Assembly: GCF_003797775.2 (NCBI RefSeq) | Contig: NZ_CP060725.1 | Coordinates: 3,776,001-3,840,000 of the forward strand | Length of the DNA stretch: 64,000 nt | DNA from: Sphingopyxis sp. OPL5 | GTDB taxonomy: Bacteria > Pseudomonadota > Alphaproteobacteria > Sphingomonadales > Sphingomonadaceae | Reading direction: 5' to 3' | Shown here: in pieces, positions 30,114 through 40,794 of the stretch | How positions within the stretch are numbered: the stretch's first letter is position 1 | Layout of the letters: every line of letters starts with the position of its first letter | Translations under genes and position numbers: made by a program | Notes under the pieces: generated by a model | What the model saw: only the letters and a program-made list of their open reading frames with translations | Database searches by the model: none | Told to the model about the DNA's origin: nothing

Positions 30114-31133
30114 GTGCAGGGGAAGAGCTCGGTGGAACGAGCGGATAATCTGTTGAAGCCACCCGCGGCGTCGGATCTGGTCCGCTTGCGACCGGACGAA
30201 AGCCCGCGCTTCTGGGTGACCATCGATACCGAAGAGGATTTCGACTGGTCGGCGCCCTTCGCGCGCACCGGTTATCGGCTCGATTCGGTCCCCGCGCTCA
30301 CCGATTGCCAGGCCTTTTTCGAAAGCGCCGGGGTCGCGCCGATCTATCTCGTCGATTGGCCGATCGTCGCCGACGACCGCGCCGTCGCGATCCTCGGCGC
30401 CGCGCGCGCGGCGGGGCGGTGCGAGGTCGGTGCCCAGCTCCACCCATGGGTCACCCCGCCGCACGACGAAGTGGTCAGCGCCTACAACAGCTACACCGGC
30501 AACCTCCCGCCCGACCTGCAACGCGCCAAGATGACCGCGCTGCGCGACGCGATCGCGGCGCGTTTCGGCGCGGCACCGACGGTGTACCGTGCCGGTCGCT
30601 ATGGTGTCGGTCCCGACAGCGCGGCCATGCTCGCCGACCTTGGCTTCCGCTGCGACACGTCGGTGCGCTCGGGCTTCGATTATCGCCCCGGCCACGGCCC
30701 CGATTATCGCGCGATGCCGCTCCATCCCTGGTGGGTCGAGACCGGCGGACAGCGCCTGCTCGAAATGCCGGTGACGACGCTGTTCGGCGGCCTGCTCGGT
30801 CCGGTCGGGCGCTGGCTCTATCACCGCACCTCGTCGAACACCCGCGCGGCGTTCGCGCGGCTCGGCCTCGCCGAACGGATCGCGTTGACGCCCGAGGGCA
30901 TTCCCGCCGCGAAGGCGTGCGCGGCGATCGATCTCGCGGTCGCGGCGCGGCTGCCGGTGCTCAACTTCTCCTTCCATTCACCGTCGCTGCAACCGGGCAA
31001 CACGCCCTATGTCCGCACCGACGCCGACCTGGCGGCCTTCTATCGCTGGTGGGATGTGGTGCTTGGCCATCTCGCAAAACGCGGGGTCGAACCGACCACC
31101 GCGGCGGCGATTCTCGATATGGCGCAACGTTAG
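30114..31133 (+). CDS. polysaccharide deacetylase-like protein (WalW type)
   Basis: A 339-residue protein of the NodB/polysaccharide deacetylase superfamily, similar to proteins annotated WalW. Metal-site motifs are VTIDTEEDFDW near residue 35 and GAQLHPWVTPP near 110. YRAGRYGVG and FSFHSPSLQPGN provide the other conserved loops. No signal peptide is evident, so it is probably cytoplasmic or peripheral and may act on a surface polysaccharide precursor. Starts at GTG 17 bases after the histidine kinase; GTG at 30132 is an alternative start. Confidence 0.8.
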   Translation: MQGKSSVERADNLLKPPAASDLVRLRPDESPRFWVTIDTEEDFDWSAPFARTGYRLDSVPALTDCQAFFESAGVAPIYLVDWPIVADDRAVAILGAARAAGRCEVGAQLHPWVTPPHDEVVSAYNSYTGNLPPDLQRAKMTALRDAIAARFGAAPTVYRAGRYGVGPDSAAMLADLGFRCDTSVRSGFDYRPGHGPDYRAMPLHPWWVETGGQRLLEMPVTTLFGGLLGPVGRWLYHRTSSNTRAAFARLGLAERIALTPEGIPAAKACAAIDLAVAARLPVLNFSFHSPSLQPGNTPYVRTDADLAAFYRWWDVVLGHLAKRGVEPTTAAAILDMAQR

Positions 31134-31200
31134 GCATCAGCGCCCTGATCGCGCTTGCCAAGCCTCGCCGCGCTCCGCTATCGCCACGCCATCCCCTCGG

Positions 31201-31275
31201 GGGCCTGTAGCTCAATGGTAGAGCCGGCCGCTCATAACGGCTAGGTTGCGGGTTCGAGTCCTGCCGGGCCCACCA
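31201..31275 (+). tRNA. tRNA-Ile2 (CAT, lysidine-modified)
   Basis: A 75-base cloverleaf with encoded CCA. Acceptor GGGCCTG pairs with CGGGCCC; anticodon stem GGCCG/CGGCT holds the loop CTCATAA, giving anticodon CAT. It lacks initiator features such as a C1-A72 mismatch. The acceptor pairs C4-G69 and C5-G68 match the known TilS recognition elements that separate tRNA-Ile2 from elongator tRNA-Met. Elongator Met is the alternative. Confidence 0.85.
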
Positions 31276-31309
31276 TTTTCTATTGTCGGGGAGAGGTGGG
31301 AGTTCGGCC

Positions 31310-31543
31310 ATGGGAACGCGCGGCGGCAAGGTCGCTTTCGCTCTGACGCCGATCATCGCCTTTGCCCTTTTTCCGTTGACGATGGACCTGTTTCTCGGCC
31401 CCTGCTTTTTCGAAGAAGGCTGCGGTCCGGATGAGACCCTGTGGGTGGCCGGAGCGTTGCTGGCTGCGCTGGGGTTCTCCGTCGCCCCGGCTTTGGCGAT
31501 CCGTGCGACCGTCAACCGACTCAGTCCGTCCCAGCCGGGCTAG
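31310..31543 (+). CDS. small two-helix membrane protein
   Basis: A 77-residue hypothetical protein directly after the tRNA. Helix 1 is about residues 8-28 (VAFALTPIIAFALFPLTMDL), helix 2 about 44-62 (WVAGALLAALGFSVAPALA). The loop between them has two Cys (LGPCFFEEGCGPDE) that may bond in the periplasm. GAGAGG lies 11 bases before the ATG. No family is recognised. Confidence 0.55.
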   Translation: MGTRGGKVAFALTPIIAFALFPLTMDLFLGPCFFEEGCGPDETLWVAGALLAALGFSVAPALAIRATVNRLSPSQPG

Positions 31544-31611
31544 CCCACGGCATTTCCCTTGCAATATGCAACCCATTTCGCTCTTTTGGGCGCGACAAGG
31601 GGAGAGAATTG

Positions 31612-33087
31612 ATGGCGAAGAAGCGGACGATCCTGCTGGGCGGGCTGGCCATCGTGGCCATCATCGCCGGAACCGTCGCGGTCCGCACCGCGACCTTCGA
31701 GCCGGCGAACATCGCAGACGGCAGCGACGTGCGGCTTGCCGCGGTTCCCGCTTATGATCTGGACGCCGCGGTCGCGCATCTGAGCGCTGCGGCGCAGTTC
31801 CTGACCATCTCGCACCAGGACCCGGCCGAGAACCAGATCGCCGAATGGGATAAGCTCCATGCGTGGCTCGCGGCGACCTATCCCGCGACCCACGGCACGA
31901 TGACACGGACGATCCTGCCCAACCGGACGCTCGTCTATCACTGGCCGGGCAGCGACCCCGCGCTCGCGCCGATCATCGTCATGGCGCATCAGGACGTCGT
32001 GCCGGTGACCGCGGGGACCGAAAAGGACTGGAAATACCCGCCCTTTGCCGGGACGATCGCCGAGCAGGCGGTGTGGGGCCGGGGCACCGTCGACGACAAG
32101 GGCTCGCTGATCGGGCTGTTCGAGGCGACCGAGGCGCTGGCGAAGGTGGGCTTCAGGCCGAAACGCGGCATCTATCTCGTTTCGGGCCACGACGAAGAAG
32201 CCGGTGGCACCGGCGCGATCGCGGCGGCGGCGAAGCTCAAGGCAGAGGGGGTGAAGGCGATCTTCACCCTCGACGAAGGCAGCCTCATACTCACCGACAC
32301 CCCGGTCATCGATGGTCCCGCGATCATGATCGGCATCGCCGAAAAAGGCTATGCGACGCTGCGCGTCACCGCCAACGCCCCCGGCGGCCACAGTTCGATG
32401 CCGCCCGCCGAAACCGGCGTCGAAACGCTCGCGAAGGCGGTGCTCGGGATTACCGGCGATCCCTTTCCGATCGAATTGCGCGGCCCCGGCGCGGCGATGA
32501 TCGGGGCACTGGCGGCAAAGAAGGGCGGCACGACCAGGATGGCGGTCGCCAACCCCTGGCTGTTCGCGCCGCTGCTGAAGCGCCAACTCGGCGCGACGCC
32601 CTCGACCGCCGCGGCCTTTCACACCACCATCGCCCCGACGATGCTGGAAGGGAGCCCCAAGGAAAATGTCCTGCCGCAATCAGCCAATGCGCTGATCAAC
32701 TATCGCATCGCGCCGTGGAACAGCTCGGCCGACGTCATGGCGCGCGCGCGGGCCGCGGTCGGCGATGCCAAGGTCGACCTCGCCTGGGTCAAGCCGCCGC
32801 GCGAACCGTCGCGCGTGTCGTCGACCAGTTCGCCGGGCTGGAAATGGATCGCCGCCGCAGCGCGCGCCGACGCGCCGCAAGCGGTGCTCACGCCGACGCT
32901 CGTCGTCGCCGGCACCGACAGCCGCAGCATGGAAGGGGTGTCGCAGGATGTGTACCGTTTCATGCCGATGCATTTTTCGCTGAAGGAAACGGCGATGATC
33001 CACGGCACCAACGAACATATGGCGATCGACAGCTTCCAGCGCATGATCGATTTCTACGCCCGGCTGATCGCGACGTCGGCTGGCTAG
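31612..33087 (+). CDS. M20 family metallopeptidase (carboxypeptidase S type)
   Basis: A 491-residue zinc peptidase with an N-terminal anchor helix ([18 protein letters not shown]). Metal and catalytic motifs are MAHQDVVPV (His), GRGTVDDKG (Asp) and [10 protein letters not shown] (Glu pair); the dimerisation-lid region contains [12 protein letters not shown]; the last ligand is in MIHGTNEHM. Size and arrangement fit the CPS1/PM20D1 branch. Likely a membrane-tethered periplasmic peptidase. GGGGAGAG precedes the ATG. Confidence 0.9.
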   Translation: MAKKRTILLGGLAIVAIIAGTVAVRTATFEPANIADGSDVRLAAVPAYDLDAAVAHLSAAAQFLTISHQDPAENQIAEWDKLHAWLAATYPATHGTMTRTILPNRTLVYHWPGSDPALAPIIVMAHQDVVPVTAGTEKDWKYPPFAGTIAEQAVWGRGTVDDKGSLIGLFEATEALAKVGFRPKRGIYLVSGHDEEAGGTGAIAAAAKLKAEGVKAIFTLDEGSLILTDTPVIDGPAIMIGIAEKGYATLRVTANAPGGHSSMPPAETGVETLAKAVLGITGDPFPIELRGPGAAMIGALAAKKGGTTRMAVANPWLFAPLLKRQLGATPSTAAAFHTTIAPTMLEGSPKENVLPQSANALINYRIAPWNSSADVMARARAAVGDAKVDLAWVKPPREPSRVSSTSSPGWKWIAAAARADAPQAVLTPTLVVAGTDSRSMEGVSQDVYRFMPMHFSLKETAMIHGTNEHMAIDSFQRMIDFYARLIATSAG

Positions 33088-33148
33088 GGGGCGGACGGGC
33101 CGGCCGGGATAGACATCCCGCGCCAGCCTGTTAAAGGCGCGACGGCGT

Positions 33149-34031
<883 letters not shown>

Positions 34032-34616
34032 ATGAAGACCCTTTTTGCTGCTGTTTCGGCCATTGGCCTGCTTGCTTCGACCCCGGCCTTTGCGCAGACG
34101 AGCGCGACCGGTGAAATCCTGCTGAGCGCGACCGTCGACAAGGCGTGCGGCGTTGGCAACCACAAGTCGGGCGCCGCTTCGGACGCGGCTTGGGACCAGG
34201 CCGACATCAGCGTCAATCTCGCAAACGCCAACGGCCAGTTCGCGGGTCAGACCTTCACCAACCGCAGCTTCGGCAACGTGTGGTGCAACGGCGCCGCCAA
34301 CGTGACGCTGTCGGTCGGTGCACTGACCAGCACGTCGTCGAGCGCCGATACCAGCTCGTTCACCAATCGTTTCGACGTCGTCGTCGTCACCGACGCTGGT
34401 GTCTATGTCGGTGCGGGCCAGGATGCGACCCTGAGCACGGTTGGCGAAGCTAGCGGCGTCAAGAGCCTGACCGGCGCGACCGGTGGTGCATTCGAAACCG
34501 GCCTGCGTGCCTTCGGCGGCGCCGACTCGATCCAGGTCGTTGCCGACCCGTCGAACCGTCGTGCGGTTGCTGGTGACTATAACGGCTACGTCCGTTTCAC
34601 CGCCACCGCCATCTAA
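34032..34616 (+). CDS. secreted pilus subunit-like protein A
   Basis: A 194-residue protein with signal peptide (cleaved near TPAFAQ). Mature sequence is Thr/Ser/Ala-rich beta, with a Cys pair (DKACGVGN and NVWCNGAAN) placed as in spore coat U/fimbrial subunits. It ends in the pattern AVAGDYNGYVRFTATAI, like the last beta-strand of chaperone-usher pilins. Best guess: the major shaft subunit, being first in the locus. The ATG has GGAGATAG just upstream; an in-frame start at 33795 is not supported. Confidence 0.7.
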   Translation: MKTLFAAVSAIGLLASTPAFAQTSATGEILLSATVDKACGVGNHKSGAASDAAWDQADISVNLANANGQFAGQTFTNRSFGNVWCNGAANVTLSVGALTSTSSSADTSSFTNRFDVVVVTDAGVYVGAGQDATLSTVGEASGVKSLTGATGGAFETGLRAFGGADSIQVVADPSNRRAVAGDYNGYVRFTATAI

Positions 34617-34713
34617 TCGGCATTCCCCGCCCGTCTGTTATCGCGCCTCTTGGTGTCGATGACAGGCTGGGCGGGGAACGCTTTCGGATCGCATCCAGCG
34701 GACATCGGATTTT

Positions 34714-35340
34714 ATGCGCGGATTGACCATCACCTTGCACCGGGCCTCTGCCCTGCTGCTCCTGCTCGGCGGGATTGGCGGGGCGGCGACCGCTTCGGCG
34801 GGCGAACTCGGTGTGGCGGCGTTGGGCACCGGCTATACGTCATCCGACGCGCCGCTGGGTGCGCCGACCGAATTGCGGATCGATCTGCGGGGCGAAGTCA
34901 GCGCCCGGTGCCGCATGGCATCGCCGCCGATGCTCGCCGCGGACCGACTGGACTTCAATCGCCAGGGCGATGCCAAGGCGCATTTCGGTCTCGATTGCAA
35001 CGCGCCGTTTCAACTGCGCGTACGGTCCGGGGAAGGCGGGTTCGTCGCCGAGCATGGTCTCGAAGGCGTGGCCCGGCGCATCCCTTATGAAATTTCGGTC
35101 AACGTGGACACCGACTCCGGGGCAAATGCCCTGGGCTGGTGCCGCGCCGACCAATTGTCCGATCAGCAAGGTTCGGGCTGTGCCTTTGGCGGAGGAGAGG
35201 GGTGGTCGTCGGGTGACGCCACCGCCATCAACCGGTCGGGCACGATGAGCCTGCGCTGGAACGGTCCCGGTGCGACCGACGACCCGGCCCTTGGCCGGTA
35301 TCGCGACACCATCGTCGTCGAATTGGCGGTGCGGGCATGA
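34714..35340 (+). CDS. secreted pilus subunit-like protein B
   Basis: A 208-residue protein with signal peptide ending near ATASAG. Cys residues occur in SARCRMASP, GLDCNAPFQLRV and later GWCRADQ and GSGCAFGG. The Cys...C-N-x-P/S pattern and the end GRYRDTIVVELAVRA fit a chaperone-usher subunit. It shows little sequence identity to its neighbours, as expected for minor pilins. It follows subunit A by 97 bases. Confidence 0.65.
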   Translation: MRGLTITLHRASALLLLLGGIGGAATASAGELGVAALGTGYTSSDAPLGAPTELRIDLRGEVSARCRMASPPMLAADRLDFNRQGDAKAHFGLDCNAPFQLRVRSGEGGFVAEHGLEGVARRIPYEISVNVDTDSGANALGWCRADQLSDQQGSGCAFGGGEGWSSGDATAINRSGTMSLRWNGPGATDDPALGRYRDTIVVELAVRA

Positions 35341-35431
35341 CCATGAATTTTTCACCGGTCGGTGAGATCATGGCGGCATCGCTAGCCGCCGAACAGCACG
35401 TCCGCCTCGCGGATGAGTATAGGAGAAGATC

Positions 35432-35962
35432 GTGAAAACCACCCTGCTTCGCGCATTGGTGCTGGGCGCCACGGTGTATGCGGTTCCTGCCATGGCGCAG
35501 GACAGCGACACCTTTACCGTCAAATCGCAAGTCGCGCCCTTTTGCTCCGAACTGTCGATCAGTTCGACTCCGATCAACCTCGGCAGCTTGACCGGCGCGA
35601 CGGGGCAGATCGTCAGCGATTTCAGTGGCACCGACGAGCGCGAACTTGCGGCGAGCTTCTATTGCAACGCACCGTCGAAAGTCACGATCACGGCCGACCC
35701 GCTGCGGCACGACACCGTGACGTTCGTTTCTGACTCGGCGTCGTTCACCAATCGCGTCGACTACACCGCGACGCTGGTCTGGGACGATGTCACGGGCAAC
35801 GTCACCAGCACGGCCGCGTCGGGCCAGGAAATCTCCGCACCCGAGGCGAATATTGGTCAGATGAAGCTGACGCTTTCCAATCCGACCGTGGCCAACAATC
35901 TTCGTCCCGTCGCGGGCAGCTATAACGGTCAGGTTCGCCTCACCGTTTCGCTCGCCCAGTGA
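35432..35962 (+). CDS. secreted pilus subunit-like protein C
   Basis: A 176-residue protein starting at GTG after a strong AGGAGA site. Signal peptide ends at PAMAQ. The subunit fold shows as VAPFCSELSIS, INLGSLTG, ASFYCNAPSKVTITA and the closing strand AGSYNGQVRLTVSLAQ. Two Cys are spaced as in spore coat U-type pilins. A start at the subunit D gene is 26 bases downstream. Confidence 0.7.
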   Translation: MKTTLLRALVLGATVYAVPAMAQDSDTFTVKSQVAPFCSELSISSTPINLGSLTGATGQIVSDFSGTDERELAASFYCNAPSKVTITADPLRHDTVTFVSDSASFTNRVDYTATLVWDDVTGNVTSTAASGQEISAPEANIGQMKLTLSNPTVANNLRPVAGSYNGQVRLTVSLAQ

Positions 35963-35988
35963 TGCTGATCTTGTTTGGGAGTGACGAT

Positions 35989-36561
35989 ATGTTCCATCGC
36001 CTCAAATTGGTGACCGTCGGGATCGCAGCGCTTGCTGTATCCGGCGTTGCCCATGCGAATGAAGTTTCCGCCGAGATCGAGCTCGGGTCGACCGTGATCG
36101 GCGCCTGCAGCCTGGGATCGCCCAACGTCACCGAGATCAACCTCGGCGATCTGTCGGGTCCTGACGGCCTCCTCGCTGCGTCGCTTAAGGTGCCTACGAC
36201 GGTCGGTACCGCAGTGATCGCCGACGCCTGGTGCAACACCTCGCACCGGCTGACGATCGAGGGGCAGCCGATGACGCTTGAGACCGCGAAGCCTTATGCC
36301 CAGCCCGCCTACATGACCCGTCACATCACTTTTGATGCGAAGCTCGTCGGATGGGCGGCACCCGTCGGCTTTCGCCCGCGCAGTGGAAGCGACCAGGCAT
36401 TCCTGGAATGGCCCGAAGCGCGCGCAGCGCCTGCGGCGGGGCTGCGGCTCGATATCTCGAAACTTGAGACGCTGACCGCAGCGCGGGCCGAACAGCCCAA
36501 TCTGATGCTCGAAGCCGGCAGCTATCGCGGCCGCGTCACCGTCACTTTGGCGACGAACTGA
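35989..36561 (+). CDS. secreted pilus subunit-like protein D
   Basis: A 190-residue protein; signal peptide ends at VAHAN. Fold markers are GACSLGSPNVTEINLGDLSG, DAWCNTSHRLTIEG and the terminal strand AGSYRGRVTVTLATN. The middle section (MTRHITFDAKLVGWAAPVGF) is typical of spore coat U-like subunits. The ATG at 35989 with TGGGAG upstream is preferred to an in-frame ATG at 35959 that overlaps subunit C. Confidence 0.7.
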   Translation: MFHRLKLVTVGIAALAVSGVAHANEVSAEIELGSTVIGACSLGSPNVTEINLGDLSGPDGLLAASLKVPTTVGTAVIADAWCNTSHRLTIEGQPMTLETAKPYAQPAYMTRHITFDAKLVGWAAPVGFRPRSGSDQAFLEWPEARAAPAAGLRLDISKLETLTAARAEQPNLMLEAGSYRGRVTVTLATN

Positions 36562-36610
36562 GATGTCGGCTCGTCCTCACCTTTCCGCATGCCATGGAGG
36601 AACCTCCGTC

Positions 36611-37210
36611 ATGAAATCCATTTTGATCCTCGGCGTCGCTGCACTGGCGACGCTTGCAACACCGGCGGCGGCGCAGGACAGCGCTTCGGTCGATGTCATC
36701 GGCACCGCCGAAGCCTTCTGCAGCCTGCCCAGCACCTGGCAGTTCGCGTCTTCGACGAACAATGTCAGCGCGTCGCAGTTCAGCGGCAACACCTGGACGA
36801 TCCCCTCCGCGCTGGTGGCTGACAGCGCCGGCAATGCGGTTCAGTCGACCGCCGAGGTCGCGATCCGCGTCCGCGGTCAGGCGGCGTGCAACACCACGCA
36901 CACGATCACGGTGACCAGCTCGAACGGCGGACTGGCCCATGATGCCTCGTCGGGAAGCCCGCCCGCTGGCTTCGTGCGGATGCGCCGGATGACCTACAAC
37001 GCCAATTGGCGCGACCAGAGCTGGGGCGTTCTGAACTTCGTGCCGTCGGCGCCCGGCGATAGCCGGACCTACGATCATGGTTCGCGCGTTCCGCCCGGCG
37101 TGCGCGACTTCGACGTCCGCATGGGCTTGCTGCGCGACCCCACCAACGCCCCGATGCTTGCTGGCACCTACACCGATCAGCTGACCATCACCATTTCCGT
37201 GGCGGGGTGA
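36611..37210 (+). CDS. secreted pilus subunit-like protein E
   Basis: A 199-residue protein with signal peptide ending at TPAAAQ. Cys pair in EAFCSLPSTW and QAACNTTHTITVTS; final strand AGTYTDQLTITISVAG. The start is set by GGAGGAA ten bases upstream. It completes a run of subunit-like genes before the chaperone. Whether all five are assembled into one fibre is not evident from the sequence. Confidence 0.7.
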   Translation: MKSILILGVAALATLATPAAAQDSASVDVIGTAEAFCSLPSTWQFASSTNNVSASQFSGNTWTIPSALVADSAGNAVQSTAEVAIRVRGQAACNTTHTITVTSSNGGLAHDASSGSPPAGFVRMRRMTYNANWRDQSWGVLNFVPSAPGDSRTYDHGSRVPPGVRDFDVRMGLLRDPTNAPMLAGTYTDQLTITISVAG

Positions 37211-37328
37211 CGGCATTCAGCCATGTCAGTGGCACGATTGATACCGAAGTGAATTGGGGGGCAGGCGTCGTGGTTTCGACGCCTGCCAAATTTCGTGTTG
37301 CCGGCAAGGCGGCACTTTTGGGGGCAAG

Positions 37329-38096
37329 ATGCTTAAGTTGAAGTCGTTGTTCGTTGCCGCCGCGTTTGCGGCCATTCTCGGTTTGTTTTCCGCCGCCGCA
37401 CAGGCGGCGATGACGGTTCAGCCGGTCATCCTCGACTTGCAGATGTCCGGGCGTCAGATGGGCGGGCAAATCCGCGTGGAAAACACGGGTACCAACCCGC
37501 TTCCGGTCGAAATCCGGTTGGTCGAGGCCGACTTGCTGCCCGACACCGTCAAGGCATCCGATCGCCTGACCGACGACCTAGTCGCCTTTCCCGCGCAGGC
37601 CATCATCCCCCCCGGCGCGACCCAGTCGTTCCGCATCCAATATGTCGGCGACCCCGAGGTCGATCGCAGTCGCCATTATTATGCGGAGGTTTCGCAATTG
37701 CCGGTCGAAGTCCCCGGCGGCCAGTCGACGATCCAGGTGCTCTATAATTTCCAGGCGATGATCAATGTCTCTTCGATCGTCGCGGGCGAGCCCAAGCTGA
37801 CGATCGAAAGCGCGGAAATCGTGCGCCCGGTCGCGGATGCTCCGGCACGGATCGCCTTTACCGTGCATAATACGGGCAAGAATTACGGCTATATCAGCAG
37901 CGGGTCGCTCACCCTGATCCAGCGCGATGCCGGCGGCAAAGAGCTTTTCCGCCGGTCGCTCAACAGCAGCGACGTGCAGCAGATGATCGGTTTCGGCCTC
38001 GTCGGCCCCGAAACCAGCCGCAAGTTCGTGGCGCCGATCGATCTTGAAAACCCGGAAGGCACTGCGGAAGTGCTGACGTCCGGCCGGTCGCGTTGA
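37329..38096 (+). CDS. periplasmic pilus chaperone, PapD type
   Basis: A 255-residue chaperone with signal peptide ending at AAAQAA. Two Ig-like domains follow: the first with GQIRVENTGTNPLPVEIRLVEAD and FPAQAIIPPGATQSFRIQYVG, the second with IAFTVHNTGKNYGYISSG. Such chaperones donate a strand to pilins and bring them to the usher. It precedes the usher gene by seven bases. The ATG at 37329 begins the signal peptide; the longer frame from 37254 is rejected. Confidence 0.88.
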   Translation: MLKLKSLFVAAAFAAILGLFSAAAQAAMTVQPVILDLQMSGRQMGGQIRVENTGTNPLPVEIRLVEADLLPDTVKASDRLTDDLVAFPAQAIIPPGATQSFRIQYVGDPEVDRSRHYYAEVSQLPVEVPGGQSTIQVLYNFQAMINVSSIVAGEPKLTIESAEIVRPVADAPARIAFTVHNTGKNYGYISSGSLTLIQRDAGGKELFRRSLNSSDVQQMIGFGLVGPETSRKFVAPIDLENPEGTAEVLTSGRSR

Positions 38097-38103
38097 TTCC
38101 ATC

Positions 38104-40794
38104 GTGCGAGGGGGCGTTCGGCGATCTTATCGATGGGGGGCATGCCCCTGGGCTGTTGCCGCGGCACTGGCTTTCACGCTTCCGGTCGACGCGGCGGAGG
38201 TGCGGGACGCTTCGCGCGCGCCGCTGAATCCGGATCCGCGCTCGGCACCGATTGTTCCTTGGGACCACGGCAGGGCCATTTTTCCGCCGGCGACGCGATC
38301 GTGCGAACCGCTGTCGCTGAGGACCTGTGTCCCGCGGATGCCTGTCGTGCGCGCGGGCGAGGAAGCGTCGTTGCCGCCGCCACCCGCGACCCAGGGCGTA
38401 TCATTGCCCTTCGGCTCGGTCTCGGCCGCCGCGATGCAGGCGACCGACGAAGTCCGCCTGAACAGCACCGGGCGGACCATGACGATCGTCGTTCCGGTCA
38501 AGGACGGCCCCAATTATGTCGGTGACATCGAAGTCCAGATCACCTCCGATGACACGATCCTGATTTCGGTCGACCGGCTTGTCGAACTGCTCACGCCGCG
38601 GCTCGATACCGCGCGGCTCAGCGAATTGCGGGCAACACCGTCGGACCAGGGCTTCGCGCCGCTTTCGCTGTTCGAGCAACGCGGCGTCCCGCTCCTGTTC
38701 GACAAACGAACCCTCGAACTGACGCTCAGCATCGCGACCGCCGACCGGGCGTTGCGCACGATCGGCCTCAGCGACCTCGATCCCGCCAAGATCGGCGAGT
38801 TTGCGACGCCGGAGAAATTCTCCGCCTATGTCAATATTCGCGGATCGCTGGATTATGTCCACAAGGGCGGCCAGACCGGCCTCGGCGATCCTTTCCTGTT
38901 GTTCGACAGCGCCACGCGCATCGGCAAGTTCGTCGTCGAGTCCGAAGGCGAATATAACGGCCAGCGAAGCAGTTTCCGCCGGACCGGATCGCGGGTCGTC
39001 TACGACGATTCCGACCGTCTTGCGCGGTGGACCGCGGGCGACCTGCTTTCGGAAAGCCGGGGCTTTCAGGGCGCCGTCGACATCGCCGGTATCGGCATCG
39101 CGCGCAGCTATGCCTTGCTCGACCCGCAACGCAACGTCGCGCCGCGCGGCGGCCGCACCTTTTCGCTCGAACGCGATGCGACGGTCGAGGCGATCGTCAA
39201 CGGCCGCACGGTGCGGACGCTCCGCCTGCAGCCGGGCACCTATAATGTCAGCGATTTCCCCTTCGCGCAGGGTGGCAACGACGTCGAACTGGTGATCGTC
39301 GACGACACCGGGCGCCGCGACGTGATCGCCTTCACGACCTTCATCGAACGCAGCCAGCTCGCGCAGGGACTCTCCGAATATAATCTCAACATCGGCGTGC
39401 TCACCGCCCGGACCGACGGGCTCGATTACAGCAACGATCTCGCGGTCTCCGGCTTCTACCGCCGCGGTCTCAACGACAATCTGACCCTCGGTGGCAATTT
39501 CCAATATGCCAACAAGGCGTATCTCGTCGGCGGCGAAGCGGTGCTGGGTACCGACTGGGGCACGATCGGCGGCGATGTCGCCTACAGCTATATCCCGTCG
39601 ACCGGCAGCGGCTGGGCGGCCAATTTCTCGATCGAGCGCGTGACCCAGGCCGCCAACGGCGGCTCCTCGCTCATCGCCACCTTTGAAACGCGAAGCCGGC
39701 GGTTCGGCGCCGTGGGGCAATTGGCCGCCGACAATCCGTACAGCTTCAACGCCACGGTCAGCTTTAACCGCTCGCTCGGCCGCGCGTCGTTCCTGGGGGC
39801 GCAGGCCCGCTATTCCAAAGGGCGCGGCGCCTTTGCCGACGAACGCTCCATTCGCCTGAGCGCGGGGCACCGGATCGACCTGTCGACCAACGTCGTCATC
39901 GACGGCGAATGGAGCCGCGGCGCGCGCGGCGACGACAAGAGCGTCCGGGTTTCGCTGGTCCGGCGTTTCGGCGCCCGCACCTCGGCGCGCGCCGAATATG
40001 ACAGCCGCGACGACCGCGTCCGGCTGGGGATGCAGAGTTCCGGCGGCTATGGCGTCGGGGCGTGGAGCGGCGTCGCCAACGTCGATGTCGCGTCGGACAC
40101 CTACAGCGTCAACGCGAGCGGCAATTATGTCGCGAACCGCGCCGATGTCGGCCTCGCCCACACCGCGGCCTATTCGCAGCAGAGCAACAGCATCGTCGAT
40201 CAGCGCACGTCGCTGCGCGTCGCGTCGTCGATTGCGTTCGCCGGCGGATCCTTCGCGGTCGGGCGTCCGATCAGCGACAGCTTCGCCATCATGCGCCCGT
40301 ATAAGGGCGGCAAGGGCCTGTCGATCGAGGTCGAGCCGTCGCAGGGCAGCTATCAGGCGCGCTCGGGGACGTTCGGCCCCGCGCTCTATGGGCAGGTCGG
40401 TTCCTATTCGCCGCGCACGCTGACCTATGATGTCCCCAATGCGACGGCCGGCCTCGACCTCGGGACCGGATCGATCCGCATGTATGCGCCCTACAGGTCG
40501 GGATATGTCGTCGCCGTGGGATCGGATTACAACGTGATGGCAATCGGCCGTCTGACCCTCGGCGGCGAACCGCTGGCGCTCAAGGTCGGACAGGCGATCG
40601 AAATCGGCGGAGAGCAGCGCCGGGTCGAACTGTTCACCAACCGGCAGGGCCGGTTTGGAATCAGCGGGCTGCGGCCCGGTCGCTGGCGGATCGAAATGAA
40701 CGATAGCCCGCCGATCATATATGAACTGGATATACCGGAAACCGATTCCGGCATCGTGCGCATCGGCGATGTCAATCCAGCGGATGAAAGGTGA
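38104..40794 (+). CDS. outer membrane usher for pilus assembly
   Basis: An 896-residue usher with GTG start and Sec signal (ACPWAVAAALAFTLPVDAA). After a ~100-residue Pro-rich N-terminal extension come the N-terminal substrate domain, a beta-barrel with plug (VEAIVNGRTVRTLRLQPGTYNVSDFPFAQGGNDVELVIVDDTGR is the plug-adjacent usher signature, read over 39180-39310), and C-terminal beta domains (LGGEPLALKVGQ, GRFGISGLRPGRW). It secretes and polymerises pilins delivered by the chaperone. Its stop overlaps the next start (GTGA). Confidence 0.9.
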   Translation: MRGGVRRSYRWGACPWAVAAALAFTLPVDAAEVRDASRAPLNPDPRSAPIVPWDHGRAIFPPATRSCEPLSLRTCVPRMPVVRAGEEASLPPPPATQGVSLPFGSVSAAAMQATDEVRLNSTGRTMTIVVPVKDGPNYVGDIEVQITSDDTILISVDRLVELLTPRLDTARLSELRATPSDQGFAPLSLFEQRGVPLLFDKRTLELTLSIATADRALRTIGLSDLDPAKIGEFATPEKFSAYVNIRGSLDYVHKGGQTGLGDPFLLFDSATRIGKFVVESEGEYNGQRSSFRRTGSRVVYDDSDRLARWTAGDLLSESRGFQGAVDIAGIGIARSYALLDPQRNVAPRGGRTFSLERDATVEAIVNGRTVRTLRLQPGTYNVSDFPFAQGGNDVELVIVDDTGRRDVIAFTTFIERSQLAQGLSEYNLNIGVLTARTDGLDYSNDLAVSGFYRRGLNDNLTLGGNFQYANKAYLVGGEAVLGTDWGTIGGDVAYSYIPSTGSGWAANFSIERVTQAANGGSSLIATFETRSRRFGAVGQLAADNPYSFNATVSFNRSLGRASFLGAQARYSKGRGAFADERSIRLSAGHRIDLSTNVVIDGEWSRGARGDDKSVRVSLVRRFGARTSARAEYDSRDDRVRLGMQSSGGYGVGAWSGVANVDVASDTYSVNASGNYVANRADVGLAHTAAYSQQSNSIVDQRTSLRVASSIAFAGGSFAVGRPISDSFAIMRPYKGGKGLSIEVEPSQGSYQARSGTFGPALYGQVGSYSPRTLTYDVPNATAGLDLGTGSIRMYAPYRSGYVVAVGSDYNVMAIGRLTLGGEPLALKVGQAIEIGGEQRRVELFTNRQGRFGISGLRPGRWRIEMNDSPPIIYELDIPETDSGIVRIGDVNPADER